The notes below the pieces were generated by a model, which had not been told where the DNA came from, made no database searches, and saw only the letters and a program-made list of their open reading frames with translations. This document shows positions 32,023 to 42,280 of a stretch of 64,000 nucleotides of DNA, in pieces. The position numbers and the translations under genes were made by a program. Each line of letters starts with the position of its first letter. Position 1 is the first letter of the stretch. The stretch comes from Rhynchopus sp. YZ270_cl-10 (taxonomy: Eukaryota; Euglenozoa; Diplonemea; Diplonemida; Diplonemidae): positions 310,001-374,000 of the forward strand of contig OZ037928.1 in NCBI GenBank assembly GCA_964035575.1. Direction: 5' to 3'.

Positions 32023-32988
32023 TCACTGCGACAGTCTCGGTCGCTTGCAGTCTTCGTCAGGTGATTCGTCTCGCTTCCGTTTCGGACGGGCATCCACCAC
32101 AAGATCACTCAGACCCGCCTCCTCCACAGCGTTCGACACAACAGCACTGCACCCAGAGAGGTGGATGGTTTCTAAGGTGTCAGACACACTCTGGTAGAAA
32201 CAGCGCTCGTCAATGTGCTGAACACTGCTGAGTGAAGATAAGTCGAGTGATGTTAAACTGGTACATTGGGAGAGAAAACAGCTTCCAATGCGTTTTAGAC
32301 AATTGAGTGAAGACAAGTCGACAGATGTTAAACTGCTACACCCCTTGAGGAAGCAGTCCCCAACATGCGTGAGACTCTTGAGTGAAGATAAGTCGAGAGA
32401 TGTTAAACTGGTGCAGTTGTAGAGAAAAAAGCTTCCAATGCGTTTAAGATTGAGGGAAGACAAGTCGAGAGATGTTAAACTGCTGCAGTAGAGAAAGCTG
32501 TTCCCAACGTGCGTGAGACTGTTGAATGAAGATAAGTCGAGTGATGTTAAACTGGCGCACCCCTGGAGGAAGTTGTCCTCTATCCGCGTGACAGTCGACA
32601 CAGCACTCAGATCAAGTCGCGTCAACGATGTGAAAGCCAAGAACCAATCAGGAATGATAGTCGCAACCTCCGCCTGCAGAAGCAAACACGCCACCTCAGG
32701 ATTCTTCACCTCCTTCAACCTCTCTGGAGTCAGGTCTGTCTCACCCAACGCACGAAGCGCTGCTATGGCTTCACACCGTTTTGTCGTCGTCACCAAAATC
32801 GTGTCCCCAGCACTCAGCTGCGTCATGTCCGCTCCTTCGCCCATCGCTTCGTCTCCGAAACTCATGCCAAAGCTGTCTTCAGGCAGCCCCACTGCAGACG
32901 CCACCTTCCGCCGCATGTCCTCCACTGTGTCAGCCAGAGCCACCTCAATCACGTGTGTCTCGTCGCAAAACTCCACATTCAGATCCAT
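32023..32988 (-). CDS. UBL-LRR protein L2 (321 aa)
   Basis: Architecture as in L1: UBL domain 1-70 (SFGDEAMGEGADMTQLSAGD), linker, six LRR units, a cap reading LETIHLSGCSAVV and the tail PKRKRDESPDEDCKRPRLSQ. One LRR unit is short by two residues (SSLNLKRIGSFF), a variant shared with L6, which argues for exchange between these two genes. The tail carries a PDED variant of the usual PEED. It stops at TGA 32025-32023. Confidence 0.88.
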   Translation of the reverse strand: MDLNVEFCDETHVIEVALADTVEDMRRKVASAVGLPEDSFGMSFGDEAMGEGADMTQLSAGDTILVTTTKRCEAIAALRALGETDLTPERLKEVKNPEVACLLLQAEVATIIPDWFLAFTSLTRLDLSAVSTVTRIEDNFLQGCASLTSLDLSSFNSLTHVGNSFLYCSSLTSLDLSSLNLKRIGSFFLYNCTSLTSLDLSSLKSLTHVGDCFLKGCSSLTSVDLSSLNCLKRIGSCFLSQCTSLTSLDLSSLSSVQHIDERCFYQSVSDTLETIHLSGCSAVVSNAVEEAGLSDLVVDARPKRKRDESPDEDCKRPRLSQ

Positions 32989-34160
32989 GATTTGTGTTGC
33001 TGTGTTTTTCTTGTTTCGTTATTTGTGCCTTCTGTGGTTGTGTTGTTGTGAGTGCTGAGGGTGAGGGTGGTGAGGCAGGGAAGCAACAGGTCGTTGCTTT
33101 ATGTCACCTTTGATCACAATCGGTATCAAATTAAAGGGGAAAAGAATAGTTGGGCACAATGGTCGCTGAAGGTCCCGCTTCCTCTCATCAGTCAGATGAA
33201 CGGAGAAAGGATAGTGGAGACACAGGTTAATTAAGTCTGTGTGATGCAGGGAGTGGTTGGGGGTGAGCTGAGAACATGATGAGGAAATCTTTTTTATTTC
33301 TTGAGAGAGTTTCTTCAGGGTATTATATAGGTTTTTCAAATTTTCAAAAAAACTGGTCACCGGATTTCAGGATTTTTTTTCCACCACAAAGACTTAGACA
33401 GGGGATTATATAGGTTTCGGGGGTTTTCGTTGAAACTCGGTCGAGCCCGGGTCCCCAACCCAGCTCAAGTTGGGGGCCTCCGGCGGAATGTGAGAATTCC
33501 TCGGTTATCCAACTCTATGGCCAGGCACACGAACTGTCAGTACATTTACAACAAAGAAAGGGCGGCCATGGCACCCAAAGCGAAGCCACGGTACGCAACA
33601 TTTCAAAAAAATGCGCTTAAAATTGCACATTTTTACTGCAAAAGTATATCATGGGAAGGGTGGGTTGCAAGCTTGCGCCGCAGGCGCACGGTACGCTACT
33701 TTTATTATTTCACCATGTTGCATGCTTCCTTTTCCTTCCTTGCGTTTGACCAATTCGGAGGCTCGGGCATAATTTTTTCCCTCTTTCTTTTTTCAGTCTC
33801 CTTTTCGTGCGGCAGGATTTTGGGTGGGGTGGAAGAAGTGGTCCTGAAACCCCAAAAACCCCCAGCCCACTTCTATCTTATTTTATTTTTTTTCCCCAAA
33901 AAAATTTCAAAAACTGGTCAGCCTGACCAGTTTTACTATACGTATATAATACCCTGGTTTCTTCTTGGATTATTAGTCTTTTTTTTTTTGTACCTACCCT
34001 CCCTGGCCTACTTCGAAGGCGAATACGTAATCGCCCTATATTCGGACCCGGATATAGTGCCTCCTTTTGTTTGAACAATACCACATCCTCGTTTTGCTGT
34101 CAGTTAGACACAAAAAGAGAATAGATTTGTAAGATGACCCTTAGCCTCTCATTGCTTCGA
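32989..34160. other. L2 5' flank and spacer
   Basis: 32989-33200 is the family 5' flank. 33230-33300 is a spacer unit (AGTCTGTGTGATGCAGGG) repeated at 39918, 42052, 43457, 45110 and 46475. 34121-34155 carries the GTAAGATGACCCTTAGCC tail motif. The 214-codon plus-strand open frame at 33430-34074 is hydrophobic low-complexity and not supported. Confidence 0.45.
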
Positions 34161-34164
34161 CACC

Positions 34165-34545
34165 AGAAACAATTTGCAAATCAGGTGCACCTATGGTAGG
34201 GACACGCCCTTCCTGATGCCCTGGTGTTGCCGGTGCAGCCCAGCCATGGCAGCTTCCAGCTCCCCCCTCATCCCCCCGAGGGGTGTGTCGTTCTGTGGTT
34301 GTGGTGTGTCCTCCTCAGGTCGGTCTGCCCCGACGAGCTGCTTTGCGTGGTTCAGTGCGTTGAGGAGCTCTGCAGAAGGGGGGTCGCTCAGCTTGCATAT
34401 ATTCTTGTGTTGTTGTGGTGTAACGCGTTGTGCGCTAGCGTTCCTCGTGGCAGGTTCGCAGCTGACCTGCCTCACCTCCTGGCGCACCGGGAGGGAGGGA
34501 GGGAGCAGGACGTCACCGCCACCGACTCCGCCCTCCACCGTCACA
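34165..34545 (-). pseudogene. Partial duplicate of the ankyrin-TPR gene last exon
   Basis: 34165-34440 on the minus strand matches 49671-50165 (AELLNALNHAKQLVGADRPE, TPQPQNDTPLGGMR) but lacks the acidic stretch and most of the zinc tail, and is joined to unrelated sequence at both ends. The preceding tail motif near 34121 is shared with the source locus at 49590-49625, so the duplication included 3' flanking DNA. Confidence 0.8.
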
Positions 34546-34589
34546 CACCTGAGGAACGTCGTTGCAGGTGCACAGTACCACAGGGTGTC

Positions 34590-35477
34590 TCATGGCGACA
34601 GTCTCGGTCGCTTGCAGTCTTCCTCAGGTGATTCGTCTCGCTTCCGTTTCGGACAGGCATCCACCACAACCTTACTCAGTCGACTCGCATTCACAGCGTT
34701 TGACACAACAGCACTGCACCCAGAGAGATAGATGCTTTGTAAGGGTGTGTACTGGCAGAAGCTCCTGCCAAAGTGCGTCACGCTGTTGAGTGACGACAAG
34801 TCGAGAGCTACTAAACTCCTGCAATAGGCAAAGCACCGTTCGCCAACATGTGTGAGACTGGTGAGTGACGACAAGTTAACGTCTGTTAGACTACAGCATT
34901 CAAAGAGGAAGCTGTCCCCAATGCGCTCTAGGTGGCTGAGTGAAGATAAGTCGACAGATGTTAAACTGAGGCACTGGTCGGCGAAGTCGTTCCCAATGTG
35001 CGTTAGATTGTTGAGAGAAGTCAAGTCAAGAGCTGTTAACCTGCTGCATGCACGGAGGAACTCGTCCTCAATCCGCGTGACAGTCGACACAGCACTCAGA
35101 TCAAGTCGCGTTAACGACACCTCCGCCAAGAACGCCTCAGGAATGACAGTCGCAACCTCCGCCTGCAGAAGCAAACACGCCACCTCAGGAGTGAAGACAC
35201 ATCTCAGCTTGTCTGGCCTCAGGTCTGTCTCACCCAACGCATGAAGCGCTGCTATGGCTTCACCCCTTTTTGTCGTCGTCACCAAAATCGTGTCCCCAGC
35301 ACTCAGCTGCGTCATGTCCGCTCCTTCGCCCATCGCTTTGTCTCCGAAACTCATGTCAAAGCTGTCTTCAGGCAGCCCCACTGCAGACGCCACCTTCCGC
35401 CGCATGTCCTCCACTGTGTCAGCCAGAGCCACCTCAATCACGTGTGTCTTGTCGCAAAACTCCACATTCAGGTCCAT
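34590..35477 (-). CDS. UBL-LRR protein L3 (295 aa)
   Basis: Shortest intact member: UBL 1-70, linker with a variant ending (PDKLRCVFTPEVACLL), five LRR units, a cap reading LQSIYLSGCSAV and the tail CPKRKRDESPEEDCKRPRLS plus Pro. The final residue is P where the others have Q, because the last bases before the TGA differ (34590). Its 3' flank is replaced by the ankyrin-TPR fragment, so L3 lacks the usual downstream block. Confidence 0.87.
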   Translation of the reverse strand: MDLNVEFCDKTHVIEVALADTVEDMRRKVASAVGLPEDSFDMSFGDKAMGEGADMTQLSAGDTILVTTTKRGEAIAALHALGETDLRPDKLRCVFTPEVACLLLQAEVATVIPEAFLAEVSLTRLDLSAVSTVTRIEDEFLRACSRLTALDLTSLNNLTHIGNDFADQCLSLTSVDLSSLSHLERIGDSFLFECCSLTDVNLSSLTSLTHVGERCFAYCRSLVALDLSSLNSVTHFGRSFCQYTPLQSIYLSGCSAVVSNAVNASRLSKVVVDACPKRKRDESPEEDCKRPRLSP

Positions 35478-35609
35478 GATGATTTGCTGCTGTGTTTTTC
35501 TTGTTTCGTTATTTGTGCTGCTGTGGTTGTGTCTTTGGGTGAGGGTGGTGAGGCAGGGAAGAAACAGGTCGTTGCTTTATGTCATCTTTGATCACAATCG
35601 GGATCAAAT

Positions 35610-37015
35610 TAAAGGCCACCCACTACAACACTACAACGCCAGAGAGCTGCCTCCCTCAGAGGATCTTTCCCAATTCACCCAAACCCTCAGGTTCGAACGC
35701 CAAGAGTCTCAGAACTCACTTGGGCGAACGAATGCGAAGCACCGGAAGAGAACCGGCGTGTCTCCTTGGCACATCGGTCTCCAAGGTGCGGAAACTGGAG
35801 GCTTGCAAGAGGCAGGCGGTAAAGAGGAGTCTCGCAGCAGGGATTTTGGGAGCGTTAAGTTCCTGGAACACAGGGTGCATCGGGGGTGGTGTGTCGGCAT
35901 GCACGCTTCCTTTGGTAGCCGTGCTTGAGACTGATGGATATACTCCAAGAAATCCACGAAAGCGCAAACAGCCGCATGAGATGTTCTTTAGGAATTCTCA
36001 ACATGCAAAAGGGGTTGTCAGTCCAGGGAATAACGGTGGACAAAGAAAAGCACAACACAGCCGCGTATCGAACATTTGAGCACTAATCGGCTTCGGAAGG
36101 ACATCCGCAGGATGCTGAATGGGCCCTGATTAGACATACTTGTCCCCCCAATATGGGGAGGCCCTATTCCCCCATATTTTGGTACCCTACACTTTTGTGG
36201 GAAATATGGGGGGAATACAGCAGGAATACTGCACAAATATGGGGGAATATGGGGGATTATGGGGGAATATGGGGGTGTTTTCCTATTGTTTTCCTTGTGT
36301 ACTATAGTGTACTAGTGTACTAGTGTACTAGTGTACTAGTGTACTAGTGTACTAGTGTACTAGTGTACTAGTGTACTAGTGTACTAGTGTACTAGTGTAC
36401 TAGTGTACTAGTGTACTAGTGTACTAGTGTACTAGTGTACTAGTAAGTGGGCTATAGGTCAAACGCAGGGGCAATGCTAACCCGTCTGTGTCGAGGGCCT
36501 TATCGATGGCACCGGAAGGCCCGATGTCGTGAAGCTTTGTGTTGAAACCATCTGGGCGGTTAGGCCTGTTGATGCCTGACACCGGTGGCAGAACAGGGGA
36601 GTCTGAGAGGAACTCATAATGTCACCCTTCTTTCTGCCCATACCAAAACGTCAGCAGGTTTGCCCTTCTTATAGGGACTTACAACGTAATCCTCATGCGT
36701 CAGAGAAACGTCGAAAATGTTGTGTTGGAGGGGTGGGTAGGTAAGTAACGTACAGAAGCAGTACACCAGTACACCAGTACACCAGTACACCAGTACACCA
36801 GTACACCAGTACACCAGTACACCAGTACACCAGTACACCAGTACACCAGTACATCTATTCCCCCATAAAAATATGGGGGAAATATGGGGAAAATATGGGG
36901 GAATATGGGGGGGGAAATCCCCCATATTTCCCCCATATTTTACCCCTCCCCATAATGGGGGGACAAGTATGATTAGAGAGGGGAGACTGGTCAAAGCTGT
37001 TCTCGGGAAGCTATG
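35610..37015. repeat. L3-upstream duplicated block, carrying a transposon
   Basis: 35614-36134 plus 36972-37015 corresponds to 39085-39529 upstream of L4 (ACTACAACGCCAGAGAGCTG, CAGTCCAGGGAATAACGGTG). The first copy has extra DNA at about 35735-35855 and the 837-bp insertion at 36135-36971. Confidence 0.85.
36135..36971. mobile_element. 837-bp inverted-repeat element with 6-bp target duplication
   Basis: The ends are CATACTTGTCCCCCCA and its inverse. The duplication ATTAGA lies at 36129-36134 and 36972-36977, and the paralogous block near 39488 has the single uninterrupted copy. Subterminal CCCCCATATTT repeats; inner microsatellites TAGTGTAC (36303-36443) and ACCAGTAC (36762-36852). No gene. 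Confidence 0.9.
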
Positions 37016-37595
37016 TTAAAAGTTGGACATAATTCGGGGGTCGCGATGGATTGCTACCGGCTACCGTAGATTTTTGGCAATTTTGCTCGGTACGTATTTT
37101 TTTTTGCAAACCGGGGTTTCCTTACTAAAACCGGAGAAACTCATATTTCATAGTAAAGGTACCATAGAGTGTTTTTGCACACACATATGACCCCACCGTG
37201 GAGAGCAATCGGCTCGTGCAATCAAAAGAAAGCAGGGAAAAGGGAAAAGAAAAAAAGACAAAGTTGGGTACCGTGCGCCTGCGGCGCTACCTACTGTTCT
37301 CAGTCAAAAACACCAGAATTTTCACCCCCTGGTGCACAGCTGTTTCAGGTACGTTTTTTGGTACCGTTTATCCATTTTTTCGCCGATTTCCCCCAAAATT
37401 AGCGCGACCCCTGCTTGAGAGAGTTTCTTCTTGGATTAGTAAAGGGGCGGTCCAAATAACTTCATTATTCGGTAATTTTGAAAAGCAAAAATTGTGGCGG
37501 GAAAAAAAAAAGTATTTAAGGGGGTGAACTTATCTGTGTCTGGTTTGTTTTCTTGATCATTTCTTGATGTGGTCTTTCCAAGAATAAAAGGAGAG
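37016..37595. other. Spacer, no gene seen
   Basis: Contains a GAGAGAGTTTCTTCTTGGAT spacer unit (37420) followed by GGCGGTCCAAATAACTTCAT, both repeated elsewhere in the cluster (33955, 40505, 42125, 47080). Confidence 0.45.
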
Positions 37596-37751
37596 GTTGG
37601 GGAAAGGAGGTCGTCTGCTCAACCAGCCAGCAACTTCACGGCAGCCACCACGTCTCCTTCCGCAGTGTGCAGCTGTGACGTGGAAACTCTCAGGAGGACT
37701 GTCGTTGCAGGCGCAGGTGAGAAGCGTGAAGCTGTACCGTATCGTGGTCTG

Positions 37752-38936
37752 TCACTGCGACAGTCTCGGTCGCTTGCAGTCTTCCTCAGGTGATTCGTCT
37801 CGCTTCCGTTTCGGACAGGCTTGCACAACAAGATCACTCAGGTTCGCCTTCTTCACAGCGCTCGACACAACAGCACTGCACCCAGAGAGGTGGATGGTTT
37901 GTAAGTTTGTCCCCTCGCAGAAGTTGTGGCTAATGTGCTGAACACTGCTGAGTGAAGATAAGTCGAGAGCTGTTAAACTGCTGCACCCATCTAGGAAGCA
38001 GTTCTCAATGTGCTCAAGGCTGCTGAGTGAAGACAGATCCAGAGCTGTCAAACTCGTGCATCCCTTGAGGAACTCGCCGTCAATGCGCTTGAGACTCCTG
38101 AGTGAAGATAAGTCGAGTGATGTTAAACTGGTGCACTCCCGGAGGAAGAGCTGGTTAACGCACTCAAGACTGCTGAATGAAGACAGATCCAGAGCTGTCA
38201 AACTCGTGCATCCCATGAGGAAGCCGTCATCAATGTGCGTGACATTTTTGCACGAAGATAAGTCGACAGAGGTTAAACTGCTGCACTCCCGGAGGAAGGT
38301 GCACCCAACGTGCGTGAGACTGTTGAATGATACGTCGAAAGATGTTAAACCTTCGCACCCCATGAGGAAGTCGTCCCCGACGCGTGCGAGACTGTTGAAT
38401 GAAGACAAATCAAGAGCCGTTAAACTGCCGCAGTACTGGAGGAAGCCGTACTCAACGTGCGTGAGACTGTTGAAACAACATAAGTCGACAGCTGTCAAAT
38501 TCGTGCATAGGTGGAGGAACTCAGCCTCAATCCGCGTGACAGTCGACACAGCACTCAGATCAAGTCGCGTTATCGATGTCCCCGCCAAGAACCAACAAGG
38601 AATGACAGTCGCAACCTCCGCCTGCAGAAGCAAACACGCAACCTCAGGATCCTCCACCTCCTCCAACCTCTCTGGCCTCAGGTCTGTCTCACCCAACGCA
38701 CGAAGAGCTGCTATGGCTTCTTGCTTATTCGACTTCTTCACCAAAATCGTGTCCCCAGCACTCAGCTGCGTCATGTCCGCTCCTTCGCCCATCACTTCGT
38801 CTCCGAAACTCATGTCAAAGCTGTCTTCAGGCATCCCCACTGCAGACGCCACCTTCCGCCGCATGTCCTCCACTGTGTCAGCCAGAGCCACCTCAATCAC
38901 GTGTGTCTCGTCGCAAAACTCCACATTCAGATCCAT
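37752..38936 (-). CDS. UBL-LRR protein L4 (394 aa)
   Basis: Start taken at 38936, the family ATG (MDLNVEFCDETH); the frame is open 51 codons further upstream, but that part is the conserved non-coding flank. UBL 1-70, linker, about nine LRR units, one of them one residue short (SFDVSFNSLTHVG), a cap reading LQTIHLSGCSAV and the standard basic tail. The UBL has VMGEGADM, where most members have AMGEGADM, and its linker begins VKKSNKQEAIAAL. Confidence 0.88.
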   Translation of the reverse strand: MDLNVEFCDETHVIEVALADTVEDMRRKVASAVGMPEDSFDMSFGDEVMGEGADMTQLSAGDTILVKKSNKQEAIAALRALGETDLRPERLEEVEDPEVACLLLQAEVATVIPCWFLAGTSITRLDLSAVSTVTRIEAEFLHLCTNLTAVDLCCFNSLTHVEYGFLQYCGSLTALDLSSFNSLARVGDDFLMGCEGLTSFDVSFNSLTHVGCTFLRECSSLTSVDLSSCKNVTHIDDGFLMGCTSLTALDLSSFSSLECVNQLFLRECTSLTSLDLSSLRSLKRIDGEFLKGCTSLTALDLSSLSSLEHIENCFLDGCSSLTALDLSSLSSVQHISHNFCEGTNLQTIHLSGCSAVVSSAVKKANLSDLVVQACPKRKRDESPEEDCKRPRLSQ

Positions 38937-39080
38937 GATTTTGTGTTGCTGTGTTTTTCTTGTTTCGTTATTTGTGCCTTCTGTGGTTGTGTTGTTATGA
39001 GTGCTTTGGGGAGGGTGGTGAGGCAGGGAAGCAACAGGTCGTTGCGTTATGTCACCTTTGATCACAATCGGTATCAAATT
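38937..39080 (-). promoter_or_regulatory. Conserved UBL-LRR 5' flank (representative copy)
   Basis: Directly upstream of the ATG: ACAGCAACACAAAATCATGG (start underlined by position 38936), preceded by CAACCACAGAAGGCACAAAT. Near-identical copies lie upstream of L0, L2, L3, L5 and L7; L6, L8 and L9 keep only the first 10-20 bp. This is probably the 5' UTR and core promoter. No TATA box stands out. Confidence 0.5.
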
Positions 39081-39529
39081 AAAGGCCACCCACTACAACA
39101 CTACAACCCCAGAGCGCTGCCCCCCTCAGAGGACCTTTCCCAATTCACCCAAACCCTCAGGTTCGAACGCCAAGAGTCTCAGAACTCACTTGGGCGAACT
39201 TGGGGTGAGCGTTCAGGTTCCTGGAACACAGGGTGCATCGGGGGTGGTGTGTCGGCATGCACGCTTCCTTTGGTAGCCGTGCTTGAGACTAATGGATATA
39301 CTCTAAGAAATCCTCGAAAGCGCAAACAGCCGCATGAGATGTTCTTTAGGAATTCTCAACATGCAAAAGGGGTTGTCAGTCCAGGGAATAACGGTGGACA
39401 AAGAAAAGCACAACACAGCCGCGTATCGAACATTTGAGCACTAATCGGCTTCGGAAGGACATCCGCAGGATGCTGAATGTGCCCTGATTAGAGAGGGGAG
39501 ACTGGTCAAAGCTGTTCTCGGGAAGCTAT

Positions 39530-41000
39530 GTGCTGATCATCAGGACGAATGGGACAAGATGTGTAGGTAGCGGTGCACGTGGGCACAGATGATGCATGAC
39601 ATAGTGCAAGAGTGACGGGACCGGATGCTGCTACAGTGTGGGTGACGTCACCATGCAAATCACCTCCATTGCTGTGACTGATGTATCTGCTGCCATCATG
39701 ACCAGCCCCGAGGGTAAATGGTCACTGCACTGCCACGTTCCCGCATTTAAACATCCGCGAAATGGGGGAGGATTTACTTCACAAATCAGTGATTGTGCCC
39801 CCGTGACCCCGTTTGTTACCCAGAAAAAGAAAAAAGTTGGACACAATGGTCTCTGAAGGTCCCGCTTCCTCTCCATCAGTCAGATGAACGGAGAATATTG
39901 GAGACACAGGTTAATTAAGTCTGTGTGATGCAGGGTCCGGTTGGGGGTGTGCTGAGAACATGATGAGGAAATCTTTTTTTTTTTTTTTCGAGAGAGAGTT
40001 TCTTCTTGTATTATTCGCGTATTTTTGTTGGATTATTATTTCTCTTTTTTTATTTTGTGTTGCTGTGTATCCTTTCAGTTTTAAAAATAGAGAAAGGTGC
40101 AAGACGTAGTTACATCTTCCACGCTGCTTTAAGCAGCTTTTATGAAAAGCTATCAAAAGCTGACCCCCTGCCCCATCATCCCTTTCCCCTTTAGAACAAA
40201 ACACAACTCACTTCTGATAAACAATACACTGTTCTTTGTCGGGTGAAGAAAAACCGACCATCATCATAGAGAAAAAATGGTGGTATCGGGTCACTCTGTT
40301 GCATCGATACAGCTGTGTCGAGTTGTTCTCTTTTTGCCTATTTTATTTATTTATTTTTTTTTTTTTTTTTTTGCATTATTTTTCCTTCGTTGTACTTTCC
40401 TTGTTTTGGTTGTTCTTTAGAATCAACAATCCTATCGAGTTCTGTGAAATAGGAGGAACTCCTTTTCTTGTCTATCCATGGAAAGACAAGTAAGGTATCA
40501 TAAAGGGGCGGTCCAAATAACTTCATTATTCGGTAACTTTGAAAAGAAAAAAGTGTGGCGGGGGGGAAAAAGTTATTTGGAGGTAAACGTATCTGTGTCT
40601 GGTTTGCTGTTTTGACCATTTCTTGATGTGGTCTTCAAATCATTGAAAGGGTGCTGGCTGACGACACTGAGGACCTCCTTGGCCCAGAGCTGTTCTCGAA
40701 GTCAAGCACGACCCGGCTGTACACTGGCGGCCTCAACACAGGTCCGCTTCTCATCTGGCAAAAACAGCCGAAAAACAGCAAAAAGGGGGAAGAATAAAAG
40801 GAGAGGTTGGGAGTGGGATAGGTGCAACCAACTTAGTTGTGTTAGTGGGTACGCACAGCCTTCACAGGGACGTTCCAACATTTTTAATATAAGCCTAGGT
40901 GTGCACCTATGAAGCAGCATCGTGTACACGGGCTGCAGTTGGTGATGGAGTTGACACTCTGGTGGGGTGGGGTAGGGGAAAGGACTGCTCAACCAGCCAG
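39530..41000. other. Spacer between L4 flank and dead gene L5
   Basis: 40060-40200 is a spacer block (GTGCAAGACGTAGTTACATC, then GCTATCAAAAGCTGACCCCC) also at 43600-43740, partly 46775-46830, and 49435-49560. 40625-40800 is the downstream block. No gene seen. Confidence 0.5.
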
Positions 41001-41009
41001 CAACTTCAC

Positions 41010-41807
41010 GCCTTCTTCGCAGCGCTCGACACAACAGCACTGCACCCAGAGAGGTGGATGGTTTGTAAGGTACTAGCAAGATCAGAGCAGAAGCCGTCCT
41101 CAATGTACTTAACACTGCTGAGTGAAGATAAGGCGACAGCTGTAAAACTCGCGGAGCCATGGAGGAAGCTGTACATGCGTGAGACTGTTGAGTGAAGATA
41201 AGTCGAGTGATGTTAAACTGGTGCAGTTCTGCAGGAAGCCGCCCCCAACGCGCGTGCGACTGTTGAATGAAGACAAGTCGAGCTCTGTTAATCTCGTGCA
41301 CCCCTTGAGGAAGCATTCCCCAACATGCGTGAGACTGTGAAAACCAGACAAGTCGACAGATGTCAAACTGCTGCACTCGAGGAAGTTGTCCCCAATCTGC
41401 GTGACAGTCGACACGGCACTCAGATCAAGTCGCGTTATCGATGTATGGGCCAAGAACCAATCAGGAATGATAGTCGTAACCTCCGCCTGCAGAAGCAAAC
41501 ACGCCACCTCAGGATCACTTTGCTTCACCTTGTACAACCTCTCTGGCCTCAGGTCTGTCTCACCCAACGCATGAAGCGCTGCTATGGCTTCACACCTTTT
41601 TGTCGTCGTCACCAAAATCGTGTCCCCAGCATTCAGCTGCATCATGTCCGCTCCTTCACCCATCGCTTTGTCTCCGAAACTCATGCCAAAGCTGTCTTCA
41701 GGCAGCCCCACTGCAGACGCCACCTTCCGCCGCATGTCCTCCACTGTGTCAGCCAGAGCCACCTCAATCACGTGTGTCTCGTCGCAAAACTCCACATTCA
41801 GATCCAT
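41010..41807 (-). pseudogene. UBL-LRR locus L5, broken and tail-less
   Basis: Family ATG at 41807. The UBL is intact but has two unusual residues (MMQLNAGD for MTQLSAGD). The linker is altered (YKVKQSDPEVACLL). LRR units then run to about 41180, where a few bases are missing between GGAAGCTGT and ATGCGTGAG and the frame shifts, ending at a stop at 41109. LRR-type sequence continues to about 41010, but the C-terminal coding part and basic tail are deleted, joined directly to the 3' flank. A 232-residue truncated product is possible. Confidence 0.82.
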
Positions 41808-42280
41808 GATTTTGTGTTGCTGTGTTTTTCTTGTTTCGTTATTTGTGCCTTCTGTGGTTGTGGTGTTGTGAGTGCTTTGGGGAGGGTGGTGAGGCATGGA
41901 AGAAACAGGTCGTTGCTTTATGTCACCTTTGATCACAATCGGTATCACATTAAAGGAGAAAAGAATAGTTGGACACAATGGTCGCTGAAGGTCCCGCTTC
42001 CTCTCATCAGTCAGATGAACGGAGAAAGGATAGTGGAGACACAGGTTAATTAAGTCTGTGTGATGCAGGGTCCGGTTGGGGGTGTGCTGAGAACATGATG
42101 AGGAAATCTTTTTTTTTTTCGAGAGAGAGAGTTTCTTCTTGGATTATTCGTCTTTTTTTGTATCTACCCCCTCCCGTGTATACGTGATGTGCATATGTCC
42201 GTGTTGATCGAGGCTCGTACATATATGACTGTCGATGCAGGCGCAGGTGAGAAGCGTGAAGCTGCACCGTTCGTGGTCTG

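Noticed and set aside
33430-34074. 214-codon plus-strand frame as a membrane protein gene
   Set aside because: Phe/Leu-rich translation of T-runs and spacer repeats; no homologue-like motif and no conservation in other spacers.
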